Assembly (NCBI RefSeq): GCF_045679555.1
Contig: NC_092096.1
Coordinates: 20,808,688-20,872,687, forward strand
Source: Salvelinus alpinus
Lineage: Eukaryota > Chordata > Actinopteri > Salmoniformes > Salmonidae
Direction: 5' to 3'
Length of the DNA: 64,000 nucleotides
Made by a program: the position numbers and the translations under genes. The notes beneath the pieces were generated by a model. It ran no database searches. It was given only the letters and a program-made list of their open reading frames with translations, and was not told where the DNA came from. Below, in pieces: positions 12,601 through 24,100 of this stretch (its first letter is position 1; each line of letters opens with the position of its first letter).

Positions 12601-14045
12601 GTCCTCATGAAAGCACGCCTGCCCACCAGAAGGGTTCAGGCAATCTTATCTTATTGACCACTTTCGGCAGGGGAAGATGGTATCCGTCCTAACCTGCCAA
12701 CGCCTTTTGGGCTTGCTGACGGCGTCCTCATTGTTGATTCCCCTGGGCCTGCTCTATCTCCGGCCTCTTCAACAGTGGTTCAACTCCCACCAGCTGCACC
12801 CGAAGCGCCACCGTCACCACCAGCTGTGGGTGACCGCACAGTGCCTCTTGGCATCTAGGTGGCGCTGTCACTCCTTTCTCTCAGGTGGGGTGGAGATGCT
12901 GAGGATGTGCCGCCGGGAGCTGATCAGCACAGACGCCTCCCAGTTCGGCTGGGGGGGGGGGGGGGGGGGGGGTGACCAAGGACAGGTCGGCCAGCAGCTG
13001 TTGGCTACCCCCTTGGAGCGGCAGGCACATCAATACACTAGAGCTCCGAGCTGCACTGCAGTCTTTCCTTCCACATCTGAAGGGAAGAAATGTCCTGGTG
13101 AGATTGGACAACACCACAGTGGTGGCTTACATCAACCATCAGGGTGAACTGAGGTCGCACCGCCTCCATCTTATGGCACGGGAGCTCCTTCTCTGGGCTC
13201 AGGGACGTCTAGCATATCTAGCCGTCCCTGAGCGCAGCACACGTACCTGGCATCCTGAATGTGGCAGTGGATATGCTCTCGAGGAAGGGCCCGCCACCTT
13301 GGGACTGAAGCCTACATCCCCAGGTGGAGCAGCACCTGTGGGACAAGTTCGGGAGGGTGCAGGTGGACCTGTTTGCCTCCCTGGACAATGCACACTGCCC
13401 CCAGTGGTACTCCATGTCTGGGCTTGGATGCTCTGGCTCACGATTGGCCAGGGCTGGAGCTTTACGCATTCCCCCCTTTTCCCCTGATCCAGGCTGTGCT
13501 GGACAGGACCAGGTTGGCAGAGCATCGTCTGCTTCTGGTGGCCCCATACTGGCCCAGACGACCCTGGTTCAGCCTTGTTCTGTAGCTGTTGTCTGGGACA
13601 CCTTGGCAACTTCCCCTGAGACCGGACCTGCTGTCTCAGGCCGGGGGAACTCTGTGGTATCCAAGGCCGCACCGCAGTCTGTGGGCTTGGCCACTGAACG
13701 GCACCAATGGTCCATTTTAGGACTACAGGAGGGTGTAATGAACACCATGCAGAACGCAAGGGCACCGGCTACAACCGCGGCATACCAGTTGCACTGGCGG
13801 TTGTTCTGCTCTTGGTGCACTGGTATTGAGGTTGTGCCCGAGTCATGCAGGGTGCAGTATGTCCTCCAATACCTGCAGTCTCGCTTGGATGAGGGCTTGA
13901 CAGCCTCTACATTGAGAGGGTATTTGGCCGCTATATCTGCCTGTCATGTGGGGTAGATGGACAGGCCAGTGGGGCGCCGTCCCTTGGTCTCCAGGTTTAT
14001 GAAGGGGGTTCGTCGTCTGCGTCCAGCAAGGAACCGCTCAATGTA
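9612..14045 (+). mobile_element. DIRS-like (tyrosine-recombinase) retroelement, broken; left end and body
   Basis: Fossil element inside the right end of a Tc1-like transposon. Parts seen in order: left inverted terminal repeat (about 9615-9790), gag-like region (about 10350-11800), reverse transcriptase (about 11990-12650; FVMLDLRN and YLDDWL motifs), RNase H (about 12900-13250) and the start of a tyrosine-recombinase domain (about 13700-13956). The combination of this RT type, inverted ends and a recombinase in place of an integrase indicates DIRS. It is broken by several changes. The right end is not present here but appears at 33072-33568. Long stretches still read clearly, so it is probably fairly young. 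Confidence 0.8.
12951..12972 (+). repeat. Poly-G run (22 G)
   Basis: An uninterrupted run of 22 G inside the RNase H region of the DIRS-like element. Such runs are prone to length error in sequencing and assembly. Confidence 0.9.
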
Positions 14046-14120
14046 ACCTTCGGTATTGTGTAGGTTGTAACATAAAATGTGGAAAAAGTCAAGGGCTCTG
14101 AAAACTTTCCGAATGCACTT

Positions 14121-15123
14121 TAAAAGTTACATATTTGAAAATCTTGATTCCTGACAAGCGAAACATCATCAATGGACTAATTACATATATTTTTTAAGAT
14201 CGTTATTGGGTGTAAATTTCCTTTAAGCTACTTATCATAGTGGGTATATCCAGTCCAATACTTCAAGTATTGTTTTTTCTGTGATTGCTGAACTTTTCAT
14301 TAAGAATGCACTCATTATTTTTATGGTTACATTTCTTTTATTAACCTTTATTTTAATATTGTATGAAACGTGTTGTAGATTATTGTTTTGTCATTTGAAT
14401 TAAATTGACTTTTTTGGCAACATCAGAGGAGTTTATTGCATTATATTAGCATTTGTGAGATGATTCACTGATTACTAGAGACGATCTAGCCAAAGATTTG
14501 TATCACTAAACCAAGATAGACCACAGCCTGTAGTTTCCAATGGGAACAGATGAGTCATAGTAGGAAGAACAAGCAAGGAGGTGGGCAGAGCCAAGCACGA
14601 GATCCTATAGGCCCGTTCTAGCAGACAACTGCATATATCCGTTAGGGAACGCCTACTCTGAAATGCACGTGTGCAATAACTCAAGTCAACTTTTCACTCA
14701 AAAACATCGCGATTAAAAAAAACTTTGACAAAACTTAGGCCACTCTATTCATAACATATTTTAGTTTTGGGAACAGAAAACTGTATTGAGATCAAATGTT
14801 TCATTAATGAGAAAATTTTCAGAATGTAGGCAAATCCATCTCGCTCCATCTTCTCCCATTGCCCGTCAGTGGGCTTCCGAGTGGAAAGGCCAAGCGGATA
14901 TTTATACATCCAGTACCTGTCTCATTGTTCAATCTGTGATATAGCGTTTCCCATGATCGTAACTTTTATTCTGAAGGCGAATATAAACCGGAACTAATGT
15001 TTTTTTTAAGCGACTTCCTGCAAAATGAGAAAAAAATTATAACTTCCAGGTAAACAGATATTTCACCCAAGTGACTAAATGATTGCTTGGGTTTAGTTTA
15101 GGACGTCCCTGTAACTGATAATA
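14121..15123. other. Intergenic region upstream of gene B
   Basis: About 1 kb between the Tc1 right tip and the first exon of gene B. No coding exon recognised. It must contain the promoter and 5' UTR of gene B. The region recurs at 33646-34650 with about 1-2% differences. Confidence 0.5.
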
Positions 15124-18100
15124 ATGGATTATCGGAATTTAACGGAACCAGTGGTGAATACGGGTAAGTTTATAGTTGTTGCATTGGAAGCTTCCACCAG
15201 ACAGAAGCAGAGCAGGCAGGGGTTCCAGCTAGCAAGCCAACTTTCCAATCGTAGCCCTGTAGTTAGCTACTTATGGTGTAACTATGTATGGAATCAATGC
15301 TTATTTCCGTTTAATTATCGCTTTTATGTGATCTGCATTCAGACACAATCTACTTAAAATGCAATGCGTAGTTAGCAAGTAGTATCAATGTTTTACTCTT
15401 CTAGTCATAGCCTAACTATGTGTGCTCTTGTTTGGCTCAGTCAGTGCAGCTGCTTACTGCCTGCGATATGTTCATTCATAGGGTTATCTTTTCCTCTACC
15501 TGCCCTGCGCCTGTTCATCCCACCGCTGCGGCTGTTTTCTGCAGCGATGTGGCAAGTGGCCCAACGAGGGGATATAATGGAATACGGGAAGCTGGAAGAG
15601 TTTGTGACATTTGTTACAGAGACGGTTCCAGAGCTGCTCAGTTTCAGACAGAGAACCCAGCTCATGTTGGGCTTACGAGCAAAGGTGAGAGAGAGAGGAG
15701 GTGATTATTTACAGTAACTTTGACTCTGTCATAGCGCCCACACACACACATCTTTCACGGTCCAAAAGAACCAGGAGTGAAAACCACAAATCTATATATC
15801 CAGATTTGTCCTGTGACTTGAAAAGAACATGGTTAATTTAGTAATGAGTTGTAAGAAATTATATTTTAGTCATGAAACAGGGAATGGAATATTTGAAAAG
15901 AAAGGTTAGGCCAAGTTGTTTACCCAACAGTGTTCTTGTAGGAATAATCTGTTTTTCCCCCCCCAGTTGGTTTTGGAGTTGTGCCGCACGGAGCAGACAG
16001 CAGGACTTCAGAGCCATCTGGACAGGATCCATTTCCACGCAGCAAGATCACATCTGGGGGATGCAGACGTGAGTTTTAAGATATTCCTCAATCCTCTGTA
16101 ATGATTTTCTCTCACTCTATCTTGTCAGAATTACAGTACATTTATTCAAGAGGTTATTTCCCCAGTTTTGTTGCGCAGAAGCGGAAGCCTCTAAATCAAA
16201 TTTCCTTTCACTGGTACAAACTCTCATCCAAGACCCAGTTGAGAGGAAACATTTCTTCCAGGTCAGTATATGGTTTTGTTGGTTCAGTTTTTTAAACATC
16301 AAAGTTTGAACATTTGTATGGTCTGTCAACATTGGTATAACAAAACAGATAAAACCAGTAGTATCTAGGCTACATTGTCAATGTTTTATGTTTTTGTGAT
16401 AATAAACCTATCGCTTCATATTCTTAGGCTACATTTAATCATTGAAAGAAATGTGAAAAGTAGCCAGCCAAATAATTGATCCCCCTGTCTTTCATCTCTC
16501 CCATTAGGAAGTGTTTCCTGTAGACTATGGACCCAAGTATGACTCTGCCCTGCAAGGATTAATGTGGGAGTTTCTCTCCAGGCTGGAGCAGCTCCTTCCA
16601 GTACCAGACCTCAAACAGGTACTCATGCAGAACCTCGTCATTAGACCACTCCTTTGACCTCCGTTATCAAGCATGAGCTTGTGAATAAAGTTGGCTTATT
16701 GGAATGTTTGCATAAAGAATGTCTGCATCTTTCATGTCATAATGCCCACGCTGAATTAACATGCTGTCTCATGTAGCACTGCAGCACTCTTCACAAAACG
16801 TTACATTGGTTACTTTGTATATGCATTAGACATGAGACATCTTGGCGCATTTTATTTAAGATAATGGGCATTTAGAATATTTTTTTGAAGAACAACTGGA
16901 CCGATTGATTGATGCATATTATATTAATGTGTGCTCCCCATCTCGTAGACAGTGTCTTGGCTCAATGCTGCACCCTCTGTCTTGGAAGAGTGTGTCAACT
17001 CTCTATCTCAACCTCTGCAGTTGAAGACTCTACTGCAACATCATAGAGAACTAGGATATTTGGACACCAATGGTAAACCACTTAAAAAAAACAAAAATCC
17101 AGAATTAGTAAAGGAGGTATGCAAATTGTTACATTTGAATGATTCAAGGAAATGCTTTCAGGATTGTAACATTCCCCCTTTATTCATATCATCCCTGCAG
17201 TTTATTAAAATAAATAACATCTCACTGTAATTGTCTCCTTTTACCTCTCACTCAGCAACTTCTTCCTCCTCTGCTGGCGACTGCATCTTCTCCTCTCTGT
17301 CTCTCACTCCGGTACTGGTGACGGCCACTAGAAAGACAGAAACAGAGATCCAATCAGAGTTGATGGATGGCTGTATGGACCCAGCCTTATATGGCGAAGA
17401 GATGGAAACAGAGTCTGTAGTAGTGACTGAGTATGCAGAAGTGGAGCTGGGGACCAGTACATACACCAGAGAGGAAAGGGAGTTTAGTATAGAGAAGACT
17501 GAGTCACAGAACCCAAGAGACAGTCAGGCTGAATTGAATGGGGAAGAGCGGGAGTTGGTAGCCATGCCAAGCGAGGAAGAACGTCAAGAGGGAGAAGTGG
17601 AGGTTATTTGTGAGGAAGTGGGGCATCCTAACGGAGACGCTGAGCTTGTTTCAGAGGAAACCAGTGCCATGAACACAGAGGAAGCCGTTTTCTGTGCAGA
17701 GGTGGGGGATGTGTGTGTGGATCTGGAGTCAATGAATAGAGAGGTGGAAATGATTTATGAGGAGGTGGAGCATGTTGAACATCAGGAGTTAGTTGGGCCT
17801 ATATGTGCAGAGAATACAATTGACAGACCGTCCACCCACAATGAGAACCTACATGACGAAAATGGGGTCACAGAGGAGGGGCGTGAGAAGGATGCGCAGG
17901 AGAGAAATGAAGCTGGTTATGTCCCCCAAACTGTCACGGATCAAGGAAGTTCCCAATGTACGCCACAAGATGTAATGAACCAGCCTGAACTGGTCACATC
18001 CTGTCTGCACCAAAAACCCACATTAGGGTTCCAGAGACTGGATGTCAGTGGGCTGCCTCTCCAAATGTCCTCCCCCTCTCAACCATGGAGAAGAAACACA

Positions 18101-20300
18101 AGACTCCAGATGAAGACAGTGGGATCAAAAGGACCCAATGGAGGGCAGCTCAAGGCATTGGAGGAGGGTAATGGGACCTGGGGTGTCCCTTTATACCTGT
18201 CTCCAGACCCAAGGTAAGAATGAGGGGTGGGAGGGGACTTAAGGTTTTAAAGCAATTTCACCATTTACTTTAAAAGGACCACAATGGAAATGCGTCATTG
18301 ACTTCATTGTGTTATCCCTGTCACGTTTTTAAAATGTTTGTACTGTCTGTATGGCTTTGTTAAACTGTCAAATAAAATCAATCAAGTGCAGTGTCATTGG
18401 ACATCAATTGTGCTTTATCGCTATCTTTAGGGAAGACTCTGAAGACCTCAGCGCCACTTCTGACAGCTCCACAATGAATGGAAATAAAGGTTTGCAATGT
18501 TATATCAACACAAGGTTTCTATGGTACTATAGGTACACTTGGATATCGTTAGAATTCTCAGAATGTTTCATCATTTTAATTGAATAGATTTGGCCATGTT
18601 GAATATGGTCCAGATGCCTGGTTCAGAATAAGTTGGATTATAAGTTTTGATAACTTTCTAAATTTACAGTATGCTCCTTTCTCTGTTCCCCTGCAGGTGG
18701 GACGGTGGAGGCTCCCTCTCTTGTCTTCGCCTGCTCTCAGTGCTCTTTTAACCATGCCGACGAGGTGTCCCTCCGGCAACACCTTAAAGCGCTTCACCCA
18801 GAGGAGTACAGAAGGATGCTTGCTGCTGGAGAAAATGAAACAGAAACCCCTCCAGGGTCTTCCAGTAGCACCCCTCTGAACCCATGTCTCTCAGACATTC
18901 CCCACACACTGGGGAAGTCTGGCAGGCATACATCACGCTCCAAAACATGCTCTGTGTGTGGAAAGACCTTCTCTCGAGCGACAGATATGAGGAGACACCA
19001 GAGATCCCACACTGGGGAGCGGCCTTACAGGTGCACCCAATGTGGGAAGACTTTCCAGTACTCCTTCGACTTGAAAAGACACCAGCGAAAGGGCCTAGGG
19101 TCAAGGCCGTTCCAGTGCTGCGCGTGTGGAGAGGGCTTCGATCGGGAGGAAGATCTAAAGACACACTGCAGTGTGGCTCATTTAGCAGAGTCGCCAGTCT
19201 CTGATGATGACGACGTTGGGATCAAGTTAAACCTCCCAGCAGGCCTTGAGAATGAGCAGTGTCCCAGCGAAGAGGGTCAACACAAATGTCCAGAATGTGA
19301 CATGTCTTTCAGTCAGATATCCCAAATGAAGCGACACCAGCTGATTCACTCCGGTGGTGACCCGCTGCAGTGCAACCAGTGTTTGAAGAAATGTCAAAAC
19401 TCTGATGCCCTCACAAAACACATGCAAATGCACAACGGCGCTCGACCATTCCAGTGTTCTATGTGCAAAATTAACTTCACGCAGCTAGTTTGTCTTAGGC
19501 AACACTATTTGAATGCTCATAAGGAAGAGGGTTCATTTCTGTGTTCCCATTGTCCTAAAAGTTTCTCAAGGCTATCGAACTTGATCAAACACCAGAGAAC
19601 TCATACAGGTGAGCGGCCTTACCAGTGCTCTCATTGTCCAAAGAGATTCACACAACTACAGATCTTGACTAGACATGAGAGAATTCACACAGGAGAGAGA
19701 CCATTTCTTTGCCCTGACTGTGGAAAAAGCTTTCTCTCTTCTGGTGAATTGTCAAAACATCTTCAGTGTCACTCAGAGGAGAGACCCTTCCCTTGTCTCG
19801 AGTGTGGAAAGACTTTCAAGGCCAATCGGTTTTTGAAGAAACACTTACAGACTCATACAGGAGAGCGTCCTTTCCCCTGCTCCCAGTGTGGGAAGAGATT
19901 TTCCAAGTCGACTGATCTGACCAGGCATAATCGCATGCATACAGGGGAGAGGCCACATATGTGCTCTCAGTGCGGTAAAAGTTTCTTAACTTACTCCGAA
20001 GTGGTGAAACATCAGCGTTACCACACTGGAGAACGACCATTCAAATGTGAGCAGTGTGGGAAAAGTTTTACCCAGTCCTGCTATCTTACAGTACATAAGC
20101 GGATACACACAGGAGAGAAGCCCTACTCCTGCAGCGTGTGTGGAAATCGCTATAACAGCACCACTCCACTGAAGAGACACATGCTCAGCCACACGGGAGA
20201 GAAGCCATACGTGTGTACTGAATGTGGGAAGGCTTATAACAGATTGCATCTTCTGCGCACACACGAGCGAACTCATGCAGCAGTTGAGGCTGTTTGTTGA
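15124..20300 (+). CDS. Gene B: TINF2_N domain-C2H2 zinc-finger protein, about 1098 aa, 9 exons
   Basis: Predicted exons: 15124-15163, 15482-15684, 15967-16068, 16166-16261, 16508-16618, 16949-17072, 17256-18213, 18431-18489, 18697-20300. Phases agree and the sum is 3297 bp. Exons 2-6 code for the TIN2-like TRFH domain (residues about 14-225; [39 protein letters not shown]). Exon 7 is a Glu-rich linker with GDCIFSSLSLTP, VTEYAEVELG and a basic RRNTRLQMKT. Exon 9 has 16 fingers. The first is atypical (CSQCSFNHADE) and the third has lost its final His (RHQRKG). Later ones use TGERPF/TGEKPY linkers, typical of DNA-binding arrays. Inferred nuclear protein; function unknown. Its near-identical partner is at 34651-39843. 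Confidence 0.85.
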
Positions 20301-21151
20301 GGATATTGGTGTGTCATTGCTATTCATATGTTGTAGTGTCTTTGGTGGATCATTTGTTGTTTTTTTGGAAATGTAAAGTAAGACAGGCCATTTGTATTAG
20401 AGGCCTGTAACAACAAGAGTTGAGCCTCATACTGTGAATTGTTAATTCTGTCACTGCTTGGAATTTGATTGTATTTTTGAGATGTGCATTTTTGTGGCCA
20501 AGAATCATACATCAAAGGGCATATTCTTTTATTTAGATTACTCACCTTGTTTTGACATTAAAAAGAGTGAAGTATTGCGCACCTTCCTTTGCAGAATGAA
20601 GAGGACAGTTGCTACTGGTACACAGGCTGGTTGTTCAGAGGCGAGTGCCAGCCCTCTACTGTATGTTCAAAACTGAGGGAAAATATGTATTCTCAAATGT
20701 AGGCTCGAGTGTTGTCTTTATGGTTGATAAACATAATATTAATCAATCTGCTATCTTGGTCAATAGACGATACATTATTTCCTTTTCTAAGGCACCCATT
20801 TTGGCTCATCAGCACCCCCAGAGGCAAAACTTCTTTATCTTTACTGGAGTATTCCTTAGGTAATAAAAATAGCGTTGCTTATTTTTGTCTTGCGGTAGGC
20901 TACAATATTTTTCAAAAGCAAATCAACTAAAATCTAACAGAGCCATGTTAGTGGTAATGTAAGTTGGCAGCTTGGAAGACTTATTCTATGACTTATTTTG
21001 GATAAGGTACAGGCGGAAAGAAAATTGAGTCCAGTCTTGGGTACCGGAAGTTTTGGGGAAGTAGATCGATGTTACTTCGCTCGTTAGGGAGCAGTTAAAT
21101 AATTTTTGTTTTCAAATTATTCTGCGCTTTTACATAAGTATATTTATAGCC
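20301..21151. other. Intergenic region between genes B and C
   Basis: The 3' UTR of B and the promoter/5' UTR of C must lie in these 850 bp. Short open frames here have no family resemblance. No transposon ends were recognised. Identical in the second copy at 39844-40694 as far as I compared. Confidence 0.5.
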
Positions 21152-24100
21152 ATGGATGCATGTGGACTATCTAAAGACATCAATGGTGTGTAAGAAAATA
21201 ACGTATAGCTAACGATACCATGCTAGCTAATATCTGCAGAACTAATATCAAAAGCCCCATGGAAAAAGTGGCATAGTTAGCTATCAGTTGAAAGCCGGTT
21301 AAAATAGGTTGTTATGACTGCATTGTTAAGCCAAGTGTGCTTGTAATCCTATCTAACTAGCTATCAATTTAAAGTAAAGACAATTTGAATAGTAAAGTTA
21401 TTGCTTAATGCAAATTAATCCTGACAAAGGCTAATGTCTGATGCTACTCTTATATTCTATGGAGCCCCATCCTTTAACGACTGGATGAGAAATGCATGTC
21501 TGCCATCTTTAGCTGACAGACATAATGATATATTACTGCTGTATATATTTTGAACAGTGTTCTGACTTCTGATTAAATGTTTGTCAATTTGTACACCTAC
21601 ATTTTAGATCCAGTTCTCAGTCTTTCTTCTCTGCACCTCCTGGTTCCACCCTTGCGGCTCCTGTCTGCTGCCATGTGGCAGGTGGCTCAGCAAAGAGATG
21701 TGAGGCACTATGAGAAGTTGGAGGAGTTTGTGACTCTGGCGACAGAGGCCATTCCAGAGCTGCTGAGCCACAGACATAGAGCTCAGCTCATTCTAGGTCT
21801 GAGAGCACGGGTGAGAGACAAGTCAGGGGGCATAGGGTTATTCAGTTGGATGGAGAGCCCTGAAAAGCGCAAATTAAATATATTGAACAGAAGAGAATTT
21901 CCTATGATGATGAGTAGAGAATTGGGTCTGTTCTATACATTATGTAACTGTCTGCAATCCTATGAATGGGTACTCCCCACCTGAGTTGATTGAGAGATGA
22001 CAATGACATGGTTTCCCCAGCTACAGGTTTGTACCACAGTTAATACTTGTTTCTACTGCGTGTGATTCAGCTGGTTCTGGAGCTGTGCCGAGGCCCTGCC
22101 GACCCTCAAACCATCCAACCTTACCTGGACAGAATGCCCACTGTAACTCCAGGATGTACAGGAGTAAGTGGGCTACAGTCCTTTTAGAACAGAACTTGGT
22201 TGTTTTCCAAGTGGATTTGAGTGCACACAGCCACTATGTGATGATGATTGTATCTGTTTACTGTCTTGCAGTACAGAGACGCAGAGGTGGAAGCATCTGA
22301 ATCAAATTTTGTGGTGCTTGTCCAATCACTGCTAAAGGACCCAGTCGAGAGGGAGTGCTTCTTTCAGGTAATTTTACACTCAGCTCTGTGAGCCTCTTGC
22401 AGGACCGCGCTGCTTACGCCAAGGTTTTACTGAAAACAATGGGAGTGTCACGCCCGGGAAAAGTTACTCATCCAGGCCTTCAAGAAAAAAAGTACTTGAA
22501 GTTACAATCCATCACCTTGCCTTAATTTTTAAATAATGTTCCCACAACAGGAGGTGTTCCCGGAACAATATGGCCGACATTATGACACAGCGGTGCAGAC
22601 ATTAACATGGGAGTTCCTCTCCAGACTGGAACAACTGTTTCCAGTACCAGACCTCAAGCAGGTATTGAGCAATATGGCATGCATAGCTTTTGGCAATTTA
22701 CCCTTTCTGATATTGGATGTAGCATAAATCTAGCACAAGTTAGGCATAGTACATTTTGGGAAGACAAACACAATTCTTTAGGCTACGTTGATTGAATATA
22801 AAATGCCTTTCTAAAAGACATTCCCTTTCAGACGGCGACATGGCTCAGCTCTGCACCTTCAGTCCTGGAGGAGTGTATGCAGTCTACCCCAGAGAATCTG
22901 AACCTCATTCTCCAGCACCATAAGAGTTTTGGACATTTAAAAGAACCTTGTAAGTCTCCTGTAATGATTACCAAATCATGATGCAACGTCTTGTAGTTTA
23001 AAACTCGCAGGTCTTTTTATGACACAGTTCTTGTTTTCTCTCGTTCAGCTGCGCTCTCCTCCTCCATGGGCGACAACATCCTTTCCTCTCTGTCCACCCC
23101 TAAAATGGTGGTCACCACTGAGCCGACCACTTTTGTAATCCGGTCAGAGTCGTCACATAACTCGGCAGACGTGCTGGGCCCCATGTCTTTAGAGGACACT
23201 GATGCGGTAGTGGTAACAGTTTACACTGAAGTGGAGGTTGGAACAGAGGTGGAAGAAGAGATTGTAGAGACGATGAACGAGGAATACGTACCGTCAAACG
23301 CCTCTCCACTGCGGGAGGAGGTGGTTGAACTTAAAGCTGAGGATATGAATCTGGAGATGACAGTCGTTGAAGAATATGGCTACGTGGGGGAGGAGATGAG
23401 TGCAGCCGAGGAAGAGATGGACACAGTGAGTGTTCCAGTGGAGCAAGCCGATGAAGCCGTTAATATCAGTGAAGACATTGGAACTGGGACAGAGACTGTA
23501 GCAGTCAAAACATATGTCCAAGATGAGGTGGTGGCAGATCAGGACGGCCAATCAGAGACTGTGAATGTATGTGTGAACCAGCAAGGGAAGGACACGTCCC
23601 ATGTGGTCAACTTTCAAACCCAACAACCTGCGACATCAAATGTGAGGCGGTCTACACGGCTGCAGTCGAAGACACCAAGAACTTGGAGGAGGAAAAATAA
23701 CACTGAGAACAAGTATGAGTGATTATAGAATAGGAGTACTGTCGTTTAAAAAGGAATCTGCCATTTTGTCATCAAATTAGTGATATTTTTGTTTTTGTTT
23801 TTAATCACAGGAAAAACGGTGAGGCCTCAAGCGTGGTTTATGTCATCTCACCCAGGGGAAGAGAAGCCGGTAATAATGATCTCTCCAACTATTCTGACAG
23901 TGACTATTCTGACAGTCATCAGGGAAATGGTTATATACAGTGAAGTTGGAAGTTTACACACACTTAGGTTGGAGTCATTAAAACTCATTTTTCAACCACT
24001 CCACAAATTTCCTGTTAGCAAACTATAGTTTTGGCAAGCCAGTTAGGACATCTACTTTGTGCATGACAAGTAAGTAATTTTGCCAACAATTGTTTACAGA

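Larger units (their letters stand above)
8159..14120 (-). mobile_element. Tc1-like DNA transposon, broken, interrupted by a DIRS-like element
   Basis: The left terminal inverted repeat starts at 8159 after a TA and has the salmonid Tc1 pattern CAGTGCATTTGAAAAGTATT. The matching right tip is at about 14052-14120, ending before TA. On the minus strand, 8859-9311 encodes the paired-like helix-turn-helix N-terminus of a Tc1 transposase (VVLRDRIVSRHRSGEGYQNI). 8366-8674 encodes the C-terminal catalytic part with DNDPKHTAK. The two parts are out of frame with each other, and the NPDLNPIE block normally holding the last catalytic Glu is shortened to NPDLNHFW. The element is therefore inactive. About 4.4 kb of DIRS-like sequence sits in its right end. 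Confidence 0.85.

Noticed and set aside
15482-17072. KRAB, SCAN or BTB as the N-terminal domain of the finger genes
   Set aside because: None of the KRAB (DV-F), SCAN or BTB signatures is present; motif order and exon pattern fit the TIN2 N-terminal domain much better.
18697-20300. A CRISPR-like or minisatellite array suggested by regular 84-bp spacing
   Set aside because: The 84-bp period is the 28-residue C2H2 finger repeat of a coding exon.
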